Shown here piece after piece: positions 45,616 through 53,732 of a DNA stretch of 64,000 bases; the first letter of the stretch is position 1, and every line of letters starts with the position of its first letter. The DNA comes from Actinoplanes sp. L3-i22. GTDB taxonomy: Bacteria > Actinomycetota > Actinomycetes > Mycobacteriales > Micromonosporaceae. Made by a program: the position numbers and the translations under genes. Below the pieces are notes generated by a model. It worked only from the letters and a program-made list of their open reading frames with translations. It had not been told where the DNA came from and did not search any database. The stretch covers positions 1,293,501 to 1,357,500 of the forward strand of contig NZ_AP024745.1 in assembly GCF_019704555.1 (NCBI RefSeq), given 5' to 3'.

Positions 45616-46098
45616 TCAGCTGTTGGAGGCAAGCGGGTCATTTCCGTGCTCCGCATACGCAGGTATTCCACGATCTCGCGCAATGATTGCAGTATGAATT
45701 CGGCGGTATAGCCGTTCAGGGAGGTGTTTCTCTATCTCGGTGCGCTCCACGAAGCGCCATTCTGTTAGCTCTCCGTCGCGGAAGTTAATGCTATTTTGTA
45801 TTGCTTCTGGCAGAATGCCTGCATCGAAGACGAAGAGCATTTTGTCGCCTTCTGCCTCTGCTGGTGCCCAATCGATGACAAGAAGGCTTCCTGCTGCCTG
45901 GAGCAGGCCTAGTTCTTCTTGGACCTCGCGGATGCATGCAGCTCTAGGCGATTCGCCCGGCTCGACGTAACCGCCGGGGATGTCCCAACCCGCCTTATAC
46001 GCAGGCTTTACGAGCAGAACGCGTCCGGCTTCATCGAAGAAGAGGGCGCCGGCGGCGACGCGAGGAGTGGCCATCGGGGGTGTGTCGGATGTCGTCAC
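45616..46098 (-). CDS. Nudix hydrolase
   Basis: 160 residues. The Nudix box is complete: GGYVEPGESPRAACIREV, then QEELGL. It should cleave a nucleoside diphosphate linked to another moiety. In pSAM2 the transfer-immunity factor Pif contains a Nudix motif, so entry exclusion is a possible role here; that is inference. GTG 46098; ATG 46074 is an in-frame alternative. Convergent to the cargo operon and downstream of the XRE gene. Confidence 0.85.
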   Translation of the reverse strand: MTTSDTPPMATPRVAAGALFFDEAGRVLLVKPAYKAGWDIPGGYVEPGESPRAACIREVQEELGLLQAAGSLLVIDWAPAEAEGDKMLFVFDAGILPEAIQNSINFRDGELTEWRFVERTEIEKHLPERLYRRIHTAIIARDRGIPAYAEHGNDPLASNS

Positions 46099-46122
46099 AC
46101 CGAGCAGAATAGGGCGAGTGGA

Positions 46123-47349
46123 TCAGTCGAGCACGTGGAGACGGCGTGCCAGGCTGACAAGCTCCGAGGACGGCTTGCCGCGCTGCTGGCGGATCCAGAT
46201 GAGAACAAGCTGGCGACCGAGGTAGTGGTGCCGGACCTGTTCTGGGGCCATCTGCTCGGCGTCGAGGAGGATGGACAGCGCTTCGTCTTGGCGGTTCCAG
46301 GCGCCATAAGCCCGGGAGACCTCCAGGGCGTGGCGGACTCGGCGCTCCATCGGAAGGCCGGCGGTGTTGACCCGTGGTCCAAGGTCGATCGCTACCTGCA
46401 CGTTTCCGAGTTCGCCGGCTGCGGCAACCCGGTGAATCGCGACGTTGGTCGGGCCGAAGGCCGTCCACAGGTGGTTGGCGTCCCGGCCCAATCGGCCGGC
46501 GGCCTCGTCGGCGGCAGTCAGGAACGTCCGTGCTGTGCCTGCGTCGTTCGCCCTGGCGGCGGCGACCGATCCGCCCAGCAGCAACGTCCCGTAGACGGAC
46601 AGCAGCTCCGGCCCGGCTTCGGTGAGGTACTGGTCCAGGTAGTCGGCGGCGTCGGTCGTTAGGCGCACGGCGTCCTGGTACCGGCCGGTGGACAGGAGTG
46701 CGTGGCTGACGGAGCGGAACAGTGACCCAGTGATCGTAGGGTCTCCAGCCGGCCGGACCACGGAGAGACCGCGGTCGGCCGCGATCCACGCGAGGTCCGT
46801 CTCGCCAAGCTTGGTGAGCTGCGTCGCGGCCAACTGGTAGGTGAGGCCCAGCAGGCTCCGCGCTTCCTCCTGGTTGCGGCCGTCCAACTCGTCGGCGGCG
46901 GCCTGCGCCTGATGGAGCAGTCCGGGAAGCCGGCCGGTGACGAATCCGAACCGGGATGCCTGGTAGGCGTCCCAGAGCTTCCCGGTCTCCTTCCGAAGTT
47001 CGTCGAGGTTCGGCGGAACCGAGCCCTCGCCGCGGGCGCCAAGTGCCGTGATCGCCCGGTACTCCATGAGGGCGGTCCGGAGAGCCGGCACCGTTTCCAT
47101 GCCGCTGTCCGTCGTCCACTCGACGAGGGACGGCTCGGCGAGCAGATCGCCGAGTGAGACGTCCAAGACGTCAGCGAGCGACTTGATCACCGAGAGGCGA
47201 TCAAGTTCGATGCGGTTGTTCTCGATCTTGCCGAGCCAGTCCGCGGTACGACCGATCAGGCCAGCGAGTACCTCCTGAGACAGGCCGCGCCGGCGGCGGT
47301 ACCAGGCGACTCGCTCGCCGATCGTCAAGTTCATGGTCATGCCGTGCAT
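46123..47349 (-). CDS. XRE-family HTH regulator with TPR-like C-terminus
   Basis: 408 residues. The N-terminal Cro/CI HTH is IGERVAWYRRRRGLSQEVLA, then GRTADWLGKIENNRIELDR. The remaining 330 residues are helical repeats (for example HALLSTGRYQDAVRLTTDAA) like those in actinobacterial regulators sensing peptides or acting as adaptors. ATG 47349 lies seven bases after GGGAGGG. It may form a unit with the Nudix gene 24 bases downstream. Confidence 0.83.
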   Translation of the reverse strand: MHGMTMNLTIGERVAWYRRRRGLSQEVLAGLIGRTADWLGKIENNRIELDRLSVIKSLADVLDVSLGDLLAEPSLVEWTTDSGMETVPALRTALMEYRAITALGARGEGSVPPNLDELRKETGKLWDAYQASRFGFVTGRLPGLLHQAQAAADELDGRNQEEARSLLGLTYQLAATQLTKLGETDLAWIAADRGLSVVRPAGDPTITGSLFRSVSHALLSTGRYQDAVRLTTDAADYLDQYLTEAGPELLSVYGTLLLGGSVAAARANDAGTARTFLTAADEAAGRLGRDANHLWTAFGPTNVAIHRVAAAGELGNVQVAIDLGPRVNTAGLPMERRVRHALEVSRAYGAWNRQDEALSILLDAEQMAPEQVRHHYLGRQLVLIWIRQQRGKPSSELVSLARRLHVLD

Positions 47350-47432
47350 CCGCTGACCCTCCCCGTGTGGAGATCGGCGACCCCGGAATGATTTTCCGGG
47401 TTCCTGGGCGGTTTTGGCCACAGCCTGTGTCC

Positions 47433-47621
47433 ATGACCGTTTCTACCGCTTCCGCCTCGGTCCCCGCTTGCCGCTCGTGCGCCGGTGTGGGCTGGAAGTA
47501 CACGACCCACCGGACCGCTCTGCGGATGGTGGCTCAGTCGTGCCGGGACGCGCGGCTGACGGCTCGCCGCTCCTGCATGGACTGCGGTGGGCGTGGCCAG
47601 TTGGTGGCGACGGCCTCATAA
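47433..47621 (+). CDS. small protein with two CxxCxGxG zinc motifs
   Basis: 62 residues. Two DnaJ-like zinc half-sites, CRSCAGVGW and CMDCGGRGQ, suggest one zinc ribbon. Such proteins are common in AICEs beside XRE genes; function unknown. ATG 47433. Divergent from the XRE gene. Confidence 0.65.
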   Translation: MTVSTASASVPACRSCAGVGWKYTTHRTALRMVAQSCRDARLTARRSCMDCGGRGQLVATAS

Positions 47622-47701
47622 GCCGGCACCGGGACGGGTGCTGGCCCTTTCGCTCGCCCGCCCGTCTCGGTGCCCTTCGACCCGGTGTGGTGGAGGACTC
47701 C

Positions 47702-47956
47702 GTGATTCCACGTCCTGGTGACGTTCTGATCGTCGATCGCAACGCGTCGGTGCAGTTCGGTGGCGAGTGCCGGCTGCTGTTTCGTGTGATCTCGGTCAGC
47801 AACCGATCGACCTATGACGGCTGGGCCTGGATCCAGGGCTACTCGCTGAACAGCGCGGGTGACGCGATCGAGCGCCGGGAGATCTTCGTGCGTAGAGCGG
47901 GCCTGCGCCTCTACCGCCCTCAACCTGGTCGGCCGAACGTGGGGAGCAGCAAGTGA
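47702..47956 (+). CDS. small AICE protein, unknown function
   Basis: 84 residues, probably one small beta barrel: PRPGDVLIVDRNASVQFGGE, FRVISVSNRSTYDGWAWIQG, ending in RREIFVRRAGLRL. No family known to me. GTG 47702 with GGAGG at 47692-47696. Its stop overlaps the next start (GTGA). Confidence 0.68.
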   Translation: MIPRPGDVLIVDRNASVQFGGECRLLFRVISVSNRSTYDGWAWIQGYSLNSAGDAIERREIFVRRAGLRLYRPQPGRPNVGSSK

Positions 47957-48228
47957 GCGTCTTCCTGTCTGCCGTGGTCCGTGAGCAACTGGATTTCGCC
48001 CAAATGCAGCTCGACCGGCACGTCGCTCCGAGCGCGGACGGCCGCTGCGGGGCCTGCGGCGAGGAGGATCCGTGCTCGCTCCGCCGGGTGGCGCTGCGGG
48101 TCTTCGGTCGGTACGGCCGCCTTCCTCGTCGGTGGCCCGGTGCCTCGCGTCCGGAACAGGTCAGCACCCCGAAGACGTGGAACGGCTGGCTTCAGGCGTC
48201 CACCGCGGTCGAGGACCCGACAGCTTGA
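47953..48228 (+). CDS. small AICE protein with Cys cluster
   Basis: 91 residues. A helical start (REQLDFAQMQLDRHV) is followed by CGACGEEDPC, a probable zinc site of CxxC-x(5)-C type. Then RRVALRVFGRYGRLPRRWPG. Unknown family, recurrent in actinomycete elements. GTG start overlaps the previous gene. Confidence 0.65.
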   Translation: MSVFLSAVVREQLDFAQMQLDRHVAPSADGRCGACGEEDPCSLRRVALRVFGRYGRLPRRWPGASRPEQVSTPKTWNGWLQASTAVEDPTA

Positions 48229-48314
48229 CCCATCTTGTTCAGTCGTCCTTACAGGCCTTATGGTCCTGTATTGACATGCTGTGATCTCAAGCTGAGCCCG
48301 ATGGGTGGATCCCG

Positions 48315-49040
48315 ATGGCGTACGAGATTCCGACGCCGAAGTACCTGCGCGTGCTGAACGCGCTCCGTGGCCGCATCGAGGACGGGACCTACGCTCCCGG
48401 CGCCGGCCTGCCGTCCGAGAGCCAGTTGTGCACCGAGTTCGACGTGTCCCGGCCGACGGTGCTGAAAGCGCTCGGGATCCTCAAGCAGGACGGCTGGATC
48501 GAATCTCAGCAGGGCAAGGGCAGTTTCGTACGCGGTCGGCCGCCATCCGAGCGCAACTCGCCGCAGTACGCGGGTGACGCGATCGACCTGGACGAAACGG
48601 CCGAGACGGAGATCCTGCATGTCGGGCCGGTCCTGGCTGTGCCGTGGGTCTCGGCCGCGCTCGGGATCCCGGAGGGGACTCCCGTCTATGAGCGGCGTCG
48701 GCGCACGATTTCGTCGTCCGGGCCGATCGACCTGATCTCCACCTTTGTCCCGGTGGACATTGCCGTCGGGACCGACGTGATTAGGCCAGACCCGATCTCC
48801 GGCAGCATTCTGGAACACATCACAAGCCGGAAGAGGCTTCGTGCCGACTACGCCACCGAGCTGCTAACCGCCCGACGGGTCGACGAGGCTGAGGCCGTTG
48901 CGCTGGACGTGCCGGCCGACGAAGCAGTGCTGAGCGTCGTTGTAACGGTCCACCAGTCCACGGGCGAAGCGATCATGGCTTCGCTGATCGTCATGCCGGG
49001 GAGTCGGCATGAGATCGAGGACTCCTACCCGCTGTCGTGA
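48315..49040 (+). CDS. GntR-family regulator with UTRA domain (KorSA-like)
   Basis: 241 residues. Winged helix YLRVLNALRGRIEDGTYAPG, then CTEFDVSRPTVLKALGILKQ, followed by a UTRA-type effector domain (from about 85). In pSAM2, KorSA is a GntR protein that represses pra and so keeps the element integrated. Position and family support that role. ATG 48315 with GGTGGA upstream. Confidence 0.82.
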   Translation: MAYEIPTPKYLRVLNALRGRIEDGTYAPGAGLPSESQLCTEFDVSRPTVLKALGILKQDGWIESQQGKGSFVRGRPPSERNSPQYAGDAIDLDETAETEILHVGPVLAVPWVSAALGIPEGTPVYERRRRTISSSGPIDLISTFVPVDIAVGTDVIRPDPISGSILEHITSRKRLRADYATELLTARRVDEAEAVALDVPADEAVLSVVVTVHQSTGEAIMASLIVMPGSRHEIEDSYPLS

Positions 49041-49051
49041 ATGCTGGTTTA

Positions 49052-49576
49052 CTACCTGGTTTGGCGTCCCTCCTCGGCGTCTGCGGCGGCCCGGATGGCT
49101 TCGAATAGGCGGCCCGCTGTGCCAGGCACCTTGACCGCCTCAATCGCGTATGGGCCGACTCGCACGATCGGCTCGGAATAGGTGCCCTCAAGCCGAAGCG
49201 AGTATCGAGCAGCAAGCTCGGCTCGGGTGAGGCTGGGTGTCGCAGCCAGCAGCGCCTTCTGCTCGTTCCCGGTGCCGACTGCGTACTGGTCCAGGTGCTC
49301 GATGACGTCGCGCGCTTCCTTGACTCCTGGCAAAGCCGCATCGAACTTGGCCAGCGCATCGGTGATACACCGCTGAGCCTCCGGCTTCGTGAGCGATCTG
49401 GCGGCCAGTTGGGCGGCCCGCCGGACGTTCCGTAGCGCGACCAAGAGGAGAAGTGCATCCGGCAGTCCTGTGCCGTCACCGAGTAGGCGAGCTGCTGGAA
49501 GCTCGCAGGCCTTTGCCCAGAGCCAAGCGTGGCTAAGGGCCAGGTCGTACGGGGGCTGCAAGCTCGGGGTCGTCAC
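49052..49576 (-). CDS. hypothetical AICE protein
   Basis: 174 residues, mostly helical. ALSHAWLWAKACELPAARLL, RNVRRAAQLAARSLTKPEA, and VKEARDVIEHLDQYAVGTG are conserved-looking segments. No membrane helix and no known motif. GTG 49576. It is antiparallel to and closely follows the GntR gene. Confidence 0.65.
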   Translation of the reverse strand: MTTPSLQPPYDLALSHAWLWAKACELPAARLLGDGTGLPDALLLLVALRNVRRAAQLAARSLTKPEAQRCITDALAKFDAALPGVKEARDVIEHLDQYAVGTGNEQKALLAATPSLTRAELAARYSLRLEGTYSEPIVRVGPYAIEAVKVPGTAGRLFEAIRAAADAEEGRQTR

Positions 49577-49667
49577 GGGGACCAGGGTCCGCCGGCGAGT
49601 GCGCGTTCGCTACTGCATTCCGGGCTGAGACCTGCGGCAGACCGCCGGACGTCCCCTGGGCGTCCTA

Positions 49668-50701
49668 GGGCGTGTTTTAGAAGTTGGGTTTTGCCGGTGA
49701 GGGTCACGGCGTGGCGGTCATCGATAACTGAAGAGGTCTCCGGTAAGTGGTTCAGCGACCAAGCTAGAACTTCATACCGGAGACCTCGTGGCCACCTTAG
49801 CGGTGACGACGCGGCATGACCTCACCGACGCTCAGTGGCAGCGGCTTGCTCCGTTGCTGCCTGCTGTGTCGGGGAACGGGCGGCCGCCGAAGTGGACGAA
49901 ACGGCAGCTCATCAACGGGATCCGCTGGCGGATCCGGAACGGGGTTCCGTGGCGGGACGTCGCCGCCGTCTATCCGCCCTGGCCTACCGTCTATGGACTG
50001 TTTCGCCGCTGGCAACGCGACGGCACCTGGGACAGCATCCTGGCCGCTCTGCAGGCCCATGCCGATGCGGCCGGCCGGATCCGCTGGGACATCAGCATCG
50101 ACTCGATGACCAGCCGCGCCCATCAGCACGCGGCCGGTGCTCGCCGCGACGGGCAGTTGCAGAAGGAACCGCCCGGCGGCGTGCACACCGAACCTGATGA
50201 TCACGGCCTGGGGCGGTCGCGGGGCGGGTTGACCACCAAGACGCATCTGGCCTGTGAGCAGGGGCAGAAGGTCATGGCGTTCATCGTGACCGCCGGGCAG
50301 TGCGGGGACAGTCCGCAGTTCATCCCGGTCCTGTCCAGGATCCGGGTCGGCCGGCCCGGCGGTGGCCGGCCCCGGACCCGCCCCGACACGGTCCTCGCCG
50401 ACAAGGCCTACACCTCGAAAGAAAACCGTTCCTACCTGCGTAAACGCGGAATCCGGGCGTGCATTCCCAGCAAGAGTGACCAGGACGCCCACCGCAAAGC
50501 CAAAGGCCGCAAAGGCGGCCGGCCACCCGCTTTCGACCGGCTCGTCTACCGGCAACGCCACGCCGTCGAATGCGGCATCAACCGCCTCAAACGCCACCGC
50601 GGCGTCGCGACCCGCTACGACAAACTTGCCGTCCGCTACCAGGCAGTTCTGACCATCACCATCATCTGCGAGTGGCTCTGACCTGCTTATGAAACACGCC
50701 C
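49668..50701 (+). mobile_element. IS5-family insertion sequence
   Basis: Terminal inverted repeats GGGCGTGTTT (49668-49677) and AAACACGCCC (50692-50701), with TA duplicated on both sides (49666-49667, 50702-50703). About 1034 bp with one transposase gene. It lies in an intergenic gap of the AICE, upstream of the pra operator, so it probably left element functions intact. Confidence 0.88.
49788..50681 (+). CDS. IS5-family transposase
   Basis: 297 residues in a single uninterrupted frame. N-terminal [14 protein letters not shown] and [20 protein letters not shown] belong to the DUF4096 helix region. The DDE residues are D in ISIDSM, D in VLADKAYTS and E in [12 protein letters not shown]. No frameshift is needed, unlike many relatives split in two. 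It is probably active. GTG 49788. Confidence 0.9.
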   Translation: MATLAVTTRHDLTDAQWQRLAPLLPAVSGNGRPPKWTKRQLINGIRWRIRNGVPWRDVAAVYPPWPTVYGLFRRWQRDGTWDSILAALQAHADAAGRIRWDISIDSMTSRAHQHAAGARRDGQLQKEPPGGVHTEPDDHGLGRSRGGLTTKTHLACEQGQKVMAFIVTAGQCGDSPQFIPVLSRIRVGRPGGGRPRTRPDTVLADKAYTSKENRSYLRKRGIRACIPSKSDQDAHRKAKGRKGGRPPAFDRLVYRQRHAVECGINRLKRHRGVATRYDKLAVRYQAVLTITIICEWL

Positions 50702-50743
50702 TAATTGGTCGTTGCGCCATTTGAAGATCGGACATAGGTGGTT

Positions 50744-50782
50744 GCTTGTGCTTACATGCTGAACTAACTTGTAAGCATAAGC
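50744..50782. promoter_or_regulatory. inverted repeat upstream of pra, candidate KorSA operator
   Basis: GCTTGTGCTTACA (50744-50756) and TGTAAGCATAAGC (50770-50782) match at 12 of 13 positions as an inverted pair, 13-base spacer. It sits 44 bases before the pra start in a low-GC stretch. pSAM2 KorSA binds the pra promoter, which supports this role. Confidence 0.65.
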
Positions 50783-50825
50783 GGATGTCACATTGACGTT
50801 CGTGCGATCAGGAGGTCCGGTCCGG

Positions 50826-51245
50826 ATGGTTCCGCTGACGTTGAAGGTGCCTGTCCCGTTCGACTACGTGTTCCCGGCCGGTGCGCTCTGTCTCGGGGTG
50901 GAGGCCGCGGTCGACTTCGACCGGCGGCAGGACCAGGACAACCAGGTCCGCGACAAAGAGACCGGCGAGCGGGTCTGGGTGGTCCGGGTCCTGGACCTCG
51001 ACCCGGCCGCGGGCAAGTTCGGCCGCACGTCTGAGGTCAAGGTCAAGATCTGCGCGCCGCACCAGCCGGTGCCGCCGGCCTCTGCCGTGCCGGGCTACCC
51101 GCCGTCGATCGAGTTCGACGGGCTGACGCTCACGCCGTACGTCGACTCCCAGCGCTGCAAGGGCGCCGGTCCCTGCAAGTCACGCATGGCGTACTCGCTG
51201 CGTGCCACGGCCATTCGCCCGGTCGCTGTCGGCGCTGCTGCCTGA
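50826..51245 (+). CDS. pra: Pra-like activator of replication, integration and excision
   Basis: 139 residues. The PVPFDYVFPAGALCLGVEAAVDFD opening, VRDKETGERVWVVRVLDLD, IEFDGLTLTPYV and MAYSLRATAI follow the Pra-like family of AICEs. Pra turns on repSA-xis-int in pSAM2. ATG 50826 lies ten bases after AGGAGG (50810-50815); TTG 50793 upstream is unlikely. Confidence 0.8.
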   Translation: MVPLTLKVPVPFDYVFPAGALCLGVEAAVDFDRRQDQDNQVRDKETGERVWVVRVLDLDPAAGKFGRTSEVKVKICAPHQPVPPASAVPGYPPSIEFDGLTLTPYVDSQRCKGAGPCKSRMAYSLRATAIRPVAVGAAA

Positions 51246-51344
51246 CGGCTCTCTCTGAGTGCGCGGGCGGGCCGTTTCCCCGCCAAGAGTCCCGGCCCGC
51301 CCGCGCGCTGACCCGCAACCCCTCGACCTACGAAGGAGGGCCTG

Positions 51345-51575
51345 GTGCCCACCGTAAAGCAGGCTGCGCCGACCGATCTCCGTACCTTCTTCCTCGACCT
51401 GTCCGCGCTGCTGCGCGACCGGCCGGCTCTGTCCGCCACTGCCACCGAGCGAGCCGACTGGTTCGACCGGAAGGCCGAGCTGCTGGAAAGTATCGCCGCG
51501 ACGACCCCTGAGGCCGCCGAGCTGGCGATCACCGCTCGGGAGACCGCGACGTGGATTCGCGGGGGTGCGGCATGA
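51345..51575 (+). CDS. small helical AICE protein
   Basis: 76 residues, largely helical (LRTFFLDLSALLRDRPALSA, then ERADWFDRKAELLESIAA). Unknown function. GTG 51345 with GAAGGAGGG upstream. Overlaps the next gene (ATGA). Confidence 0.65.
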   Translation: MPTVKQAAPTDLRTFFLDLSALLRDRPALSATATERADWFDRKAELLESIAATTPEAAELAITARETATWIRGGAA

Positions 51576-51796
51576 GCGCTCGGCCCCTCGACCGCCCGCA
51601 GTCGCGGGTGATGACCCGATCGATCTCGATCCTGCGCCGGATGACCGGCCGGGGCCACCTGGCAATCGTGCTGGCCGTCCTCTGCCCCGGCTGCGACCTG
51701 TGGGTCAGTCCTCGGCGGTACGACGTGCGGCACATGGCCTGCAAGACCTGCGTACGGACGCTGGCCCGCCCGCCTCGCGTCGGCCGGGGGCGATAG
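51572..51796 (+). CDS. small AICE protein with zinc-ribbon cysteines
   Basis: 74 residues. CPGCDLW and MACKTC give two CxxC pairs for a zinc ribbon; the rest is basic. It is typical of the short genes upstream of tra in AICEs. ATG 51572 overlaps the preceding stop, and tra follows after two bases. Confidence 0.65.
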   Translation: MSARPLDRPQSRVMTRSISILRRMTGRGHLAIVLAVLCPGCDLWVSPRRYDVRHMACKTCVRTLARPPRVGRGR

Positions 51797-51798
51797 CT

Positions 51799-53205
51799 GT
51801 GCCCCTGGTCAACGTGATCCCCGGGGAGAAGATCCCCACCGCTCCGCTCAACACCCGGCTTCCGGTCTGGCGCATCCCCGGCTGGCTGCTCGTCTTCGTC
51901 TGGCTCGGCCGCGGGACGTTCCGCTCGGTCGTGCTGACCGGCCGGTACTGGTGGATCACCGGGCCGCTGGCCGTCTCCGGATGGCTGATCCAGGCGCACG
52001 GATGGCTGGCACTGCTGAGTGTCGTGAGCGGTCTCGCTGCGGCGATCGCTGCCTGGTGGCGCTTCTACCCGGCCTCCTGGATGCGCTTCGGCTGGTACCC
52101 GCTGGTCGGCCGCTGCCGCCGGCTGTGGATCTACCGGCGGGGCTGGACTCCGGCTATGACCGCGTGCGGGCTGGCCTCGATGCACGGCGGCCAGCGGTGG
52201 GTGCCGCGCCTGCTCGGCGTGCGGTCGGATCAGTGGGGCGACCGGGTGACGGTTCGCCTGCTGCCGGGCCAGCACCCGGACGACTGGTCGAAAGCGGCGC
52301 CGCGCCTGGCGTACTCGTTCCGCCTCCGCGAAGCACGGGCCTTCACCACGGACCGCCCGGATCGGGTGGTGCTGTACTTCGCTCGCCGCGACCCGCTGGC
52401 CGCCGTCGTCGATCCGCTGCCGGTGCCGGCAACACTCGACCTGTCCGGCCTGGAAGTCGGGAAGCAGGAAGCCGGCACGCCCTACCGGCTGCGCCTGGCC
52501 GGTTCGCACGTGCTGATCGCCGGTGCGACGAACTCGGGCAAGGGCTCGGTCATCTGGTCCCTGCTCCGCTCGCTGGCCGCCGGCATCTCGTCCGGGCTGG
52601 TCGAGGTGTGGGCGTTCGACCCGAAGGGCGGCATGGAACTGGCAGCGGGCGCACCGCTGTTCGCCCGATTCGTCTACGACGACCCGGAAGCAATGGCCGG
52701 CGTCCTGGAGGAGGCCGTCAAGCGGATGCGGCAGCGTGCGGCCCGACTGCGCGGGATCACCCGCCAGCACACGCCGACCGCCGACGAGCCGCTGATCCTC
52801 GTCCTGGTCGACGAGCTGGCCGCGCTGACCGCCTACCTGACCGATCGCAAGATCCGCGACCGGATCCGGGAATCGCTGAGCCTGCTGCTGTCCCAGGGCC
52901 GGGCGGTCGGCGTCCACGTGATCGCCGCGCTTCAGGATCCGCGCAAAGAGGTGCTGCCGTTCCGGGACCTGTTCCCGACCCGGATCGCGCTGCGGATGAC
53001 CGAACCCGAACAGTCCGACCTGGTGCTCGGCGACGGTGCACGGGACCGCGGGGCAACCTGCGACCTGATCCCGGAGACCTCGCCCGGTATCGGGTTCGTG
53101 GTCCTGGAGGGCGTGCGCGAACCGGTCCGGGTCCGCTTCTCCTACCTGGACGATGACGACCTGGCCGACCTGGCCGCCATCTACGCGCCGGGCGGTGAGC
53201 GGTGA
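51799..53205 (+). CDS. traSA: FtsK/SpoIIIE-type DNA translocase (TraSA/TraB-like)
   Basis: 468 residues. Two N-terminal membrane helices (about 25-70) are followed by the motor: Walker A GATNSGKGS, WAFDPKGGMELA, Walker B LILVLVDELAAL, and the FtsK LLSQGRAVGVHVIAALQDP segment. It pumps double-stranded element DNA between hyphae and should suffice for conjugation. GTG 51799. The stop overlaps the SpdB-like gene (GTGA). Confidence 0.9.
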   Translation: MPLVNVIPGEKIPTAPLNTRLPVWRIPGWLLVFVWLGRGTFRSVVLTGRYWWITGPLAVSGWLIQAHGWLALLSVVSGLAAAIAAWWRFYPASWMRFGWYPLVGRCRRLWIYRRGWTPAMTACGLASMHGGQRWVPRLLGVRSDQWGDRVTVRLLPGQHPDDWSKAAPRLAYSFRLREARAFTTDRPDRVVLYFARRDPLAAVVDPLPVPATLDLSGLEVGKQEAGTPYRLRLAGSHVLIAGATNSGKGSVIWSLLRSLAAGISSGLVEVWAFDPKGGMELAAGAPLFARFVYDDPEAMAGVLEEAVKRMRQRAARLRGITRQHTPTADEPLILVLVDELAALTAYLTDRKIRDRIRESLSLLLSQGRAVGVHVIAALQDPRKEVLPFRDLFPTRIALRMTEPEQSDLVLGDGARDRGATCDLIPETSPGIGFVVLEGVREPVRVRFSYLDDDDLADLAAIYAPGGER

Positions 53206-53732
53206 AGTCTCGCGCCGAACGGATCGAGGGCCTGCTCCTGGTCGCGATCCTGCTGATCGTTGCCGGGTTCGCCGGCGCCGCCTCGTTCACCCACGTCAAG
53301 GACTGGACGATGGCGAATTCCCCGGCGGGTACGGGGGAGTGGTTCGGCTGGGCGAACGCGGTCATCTCCGAGCTGATCCCGATGGCGGCGCTGCTGACGA
53401 TCCGGCAGCGTCGCCGGGCCGGCGGCTCGGTCGGCTACCCACTGTTCCTGCTCGTCTGCGCGGCGGGCCTCTCATTGTCCGCTCAGCTCGCAGTCGCCAA
53501 ACCCGGACCGTCCGGATGGCTGCTCTCCGCTGTCCCGGCTCTGGCCTTCCTGGGCCTGTCCAAGCTCGTGCTGGCACAAGCCCCGGCGGCGGCGCCGGCG
53601 GAGCAGGAGGAGCCGGCACCGATCTCGGTGTCGGTGCCGGAAGAGATCCCGGCACCCAACCCTCCTCGGCTCGGCCTGGTGCCCGTGCCGGCCTCGGCCT
53701 TCCCCGCTCGCCCTCGTGAGGCTGCCCTGTGA
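53202..53732 (+). CDS. DUF2637 (SpdB-like) spread protein
   Basis: 176 residues with four membrane helices: IEGLLLVAILLIVAGFAGAA, then near VISELIPMAALLTI, YPLFLLVCAAGLSL and LLSAVPALAFLGL. A Pro-rich tail follows. DUF2637 proteins accompany FtsK-type Tra in actinomycete elements and help intramycelial spread. Overlaps its neighbours on both sides. Confidence 0.82.
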   Translation: MKSRAERIEGLLLVAILLIVAGFAGAASFTHVKDWTMANSPAGTGEWFGWANAVISELIPMAALLTIRQRRRAGGSVGYPLFLLVCAAGLSLSAQLAVAKPGPSGWLLSAVPALAFLGLSKLVLAQAPAAAPAEQEEPAPISVSVPEEIPAPNPPRLGLVPVPASAFPARPREAAL

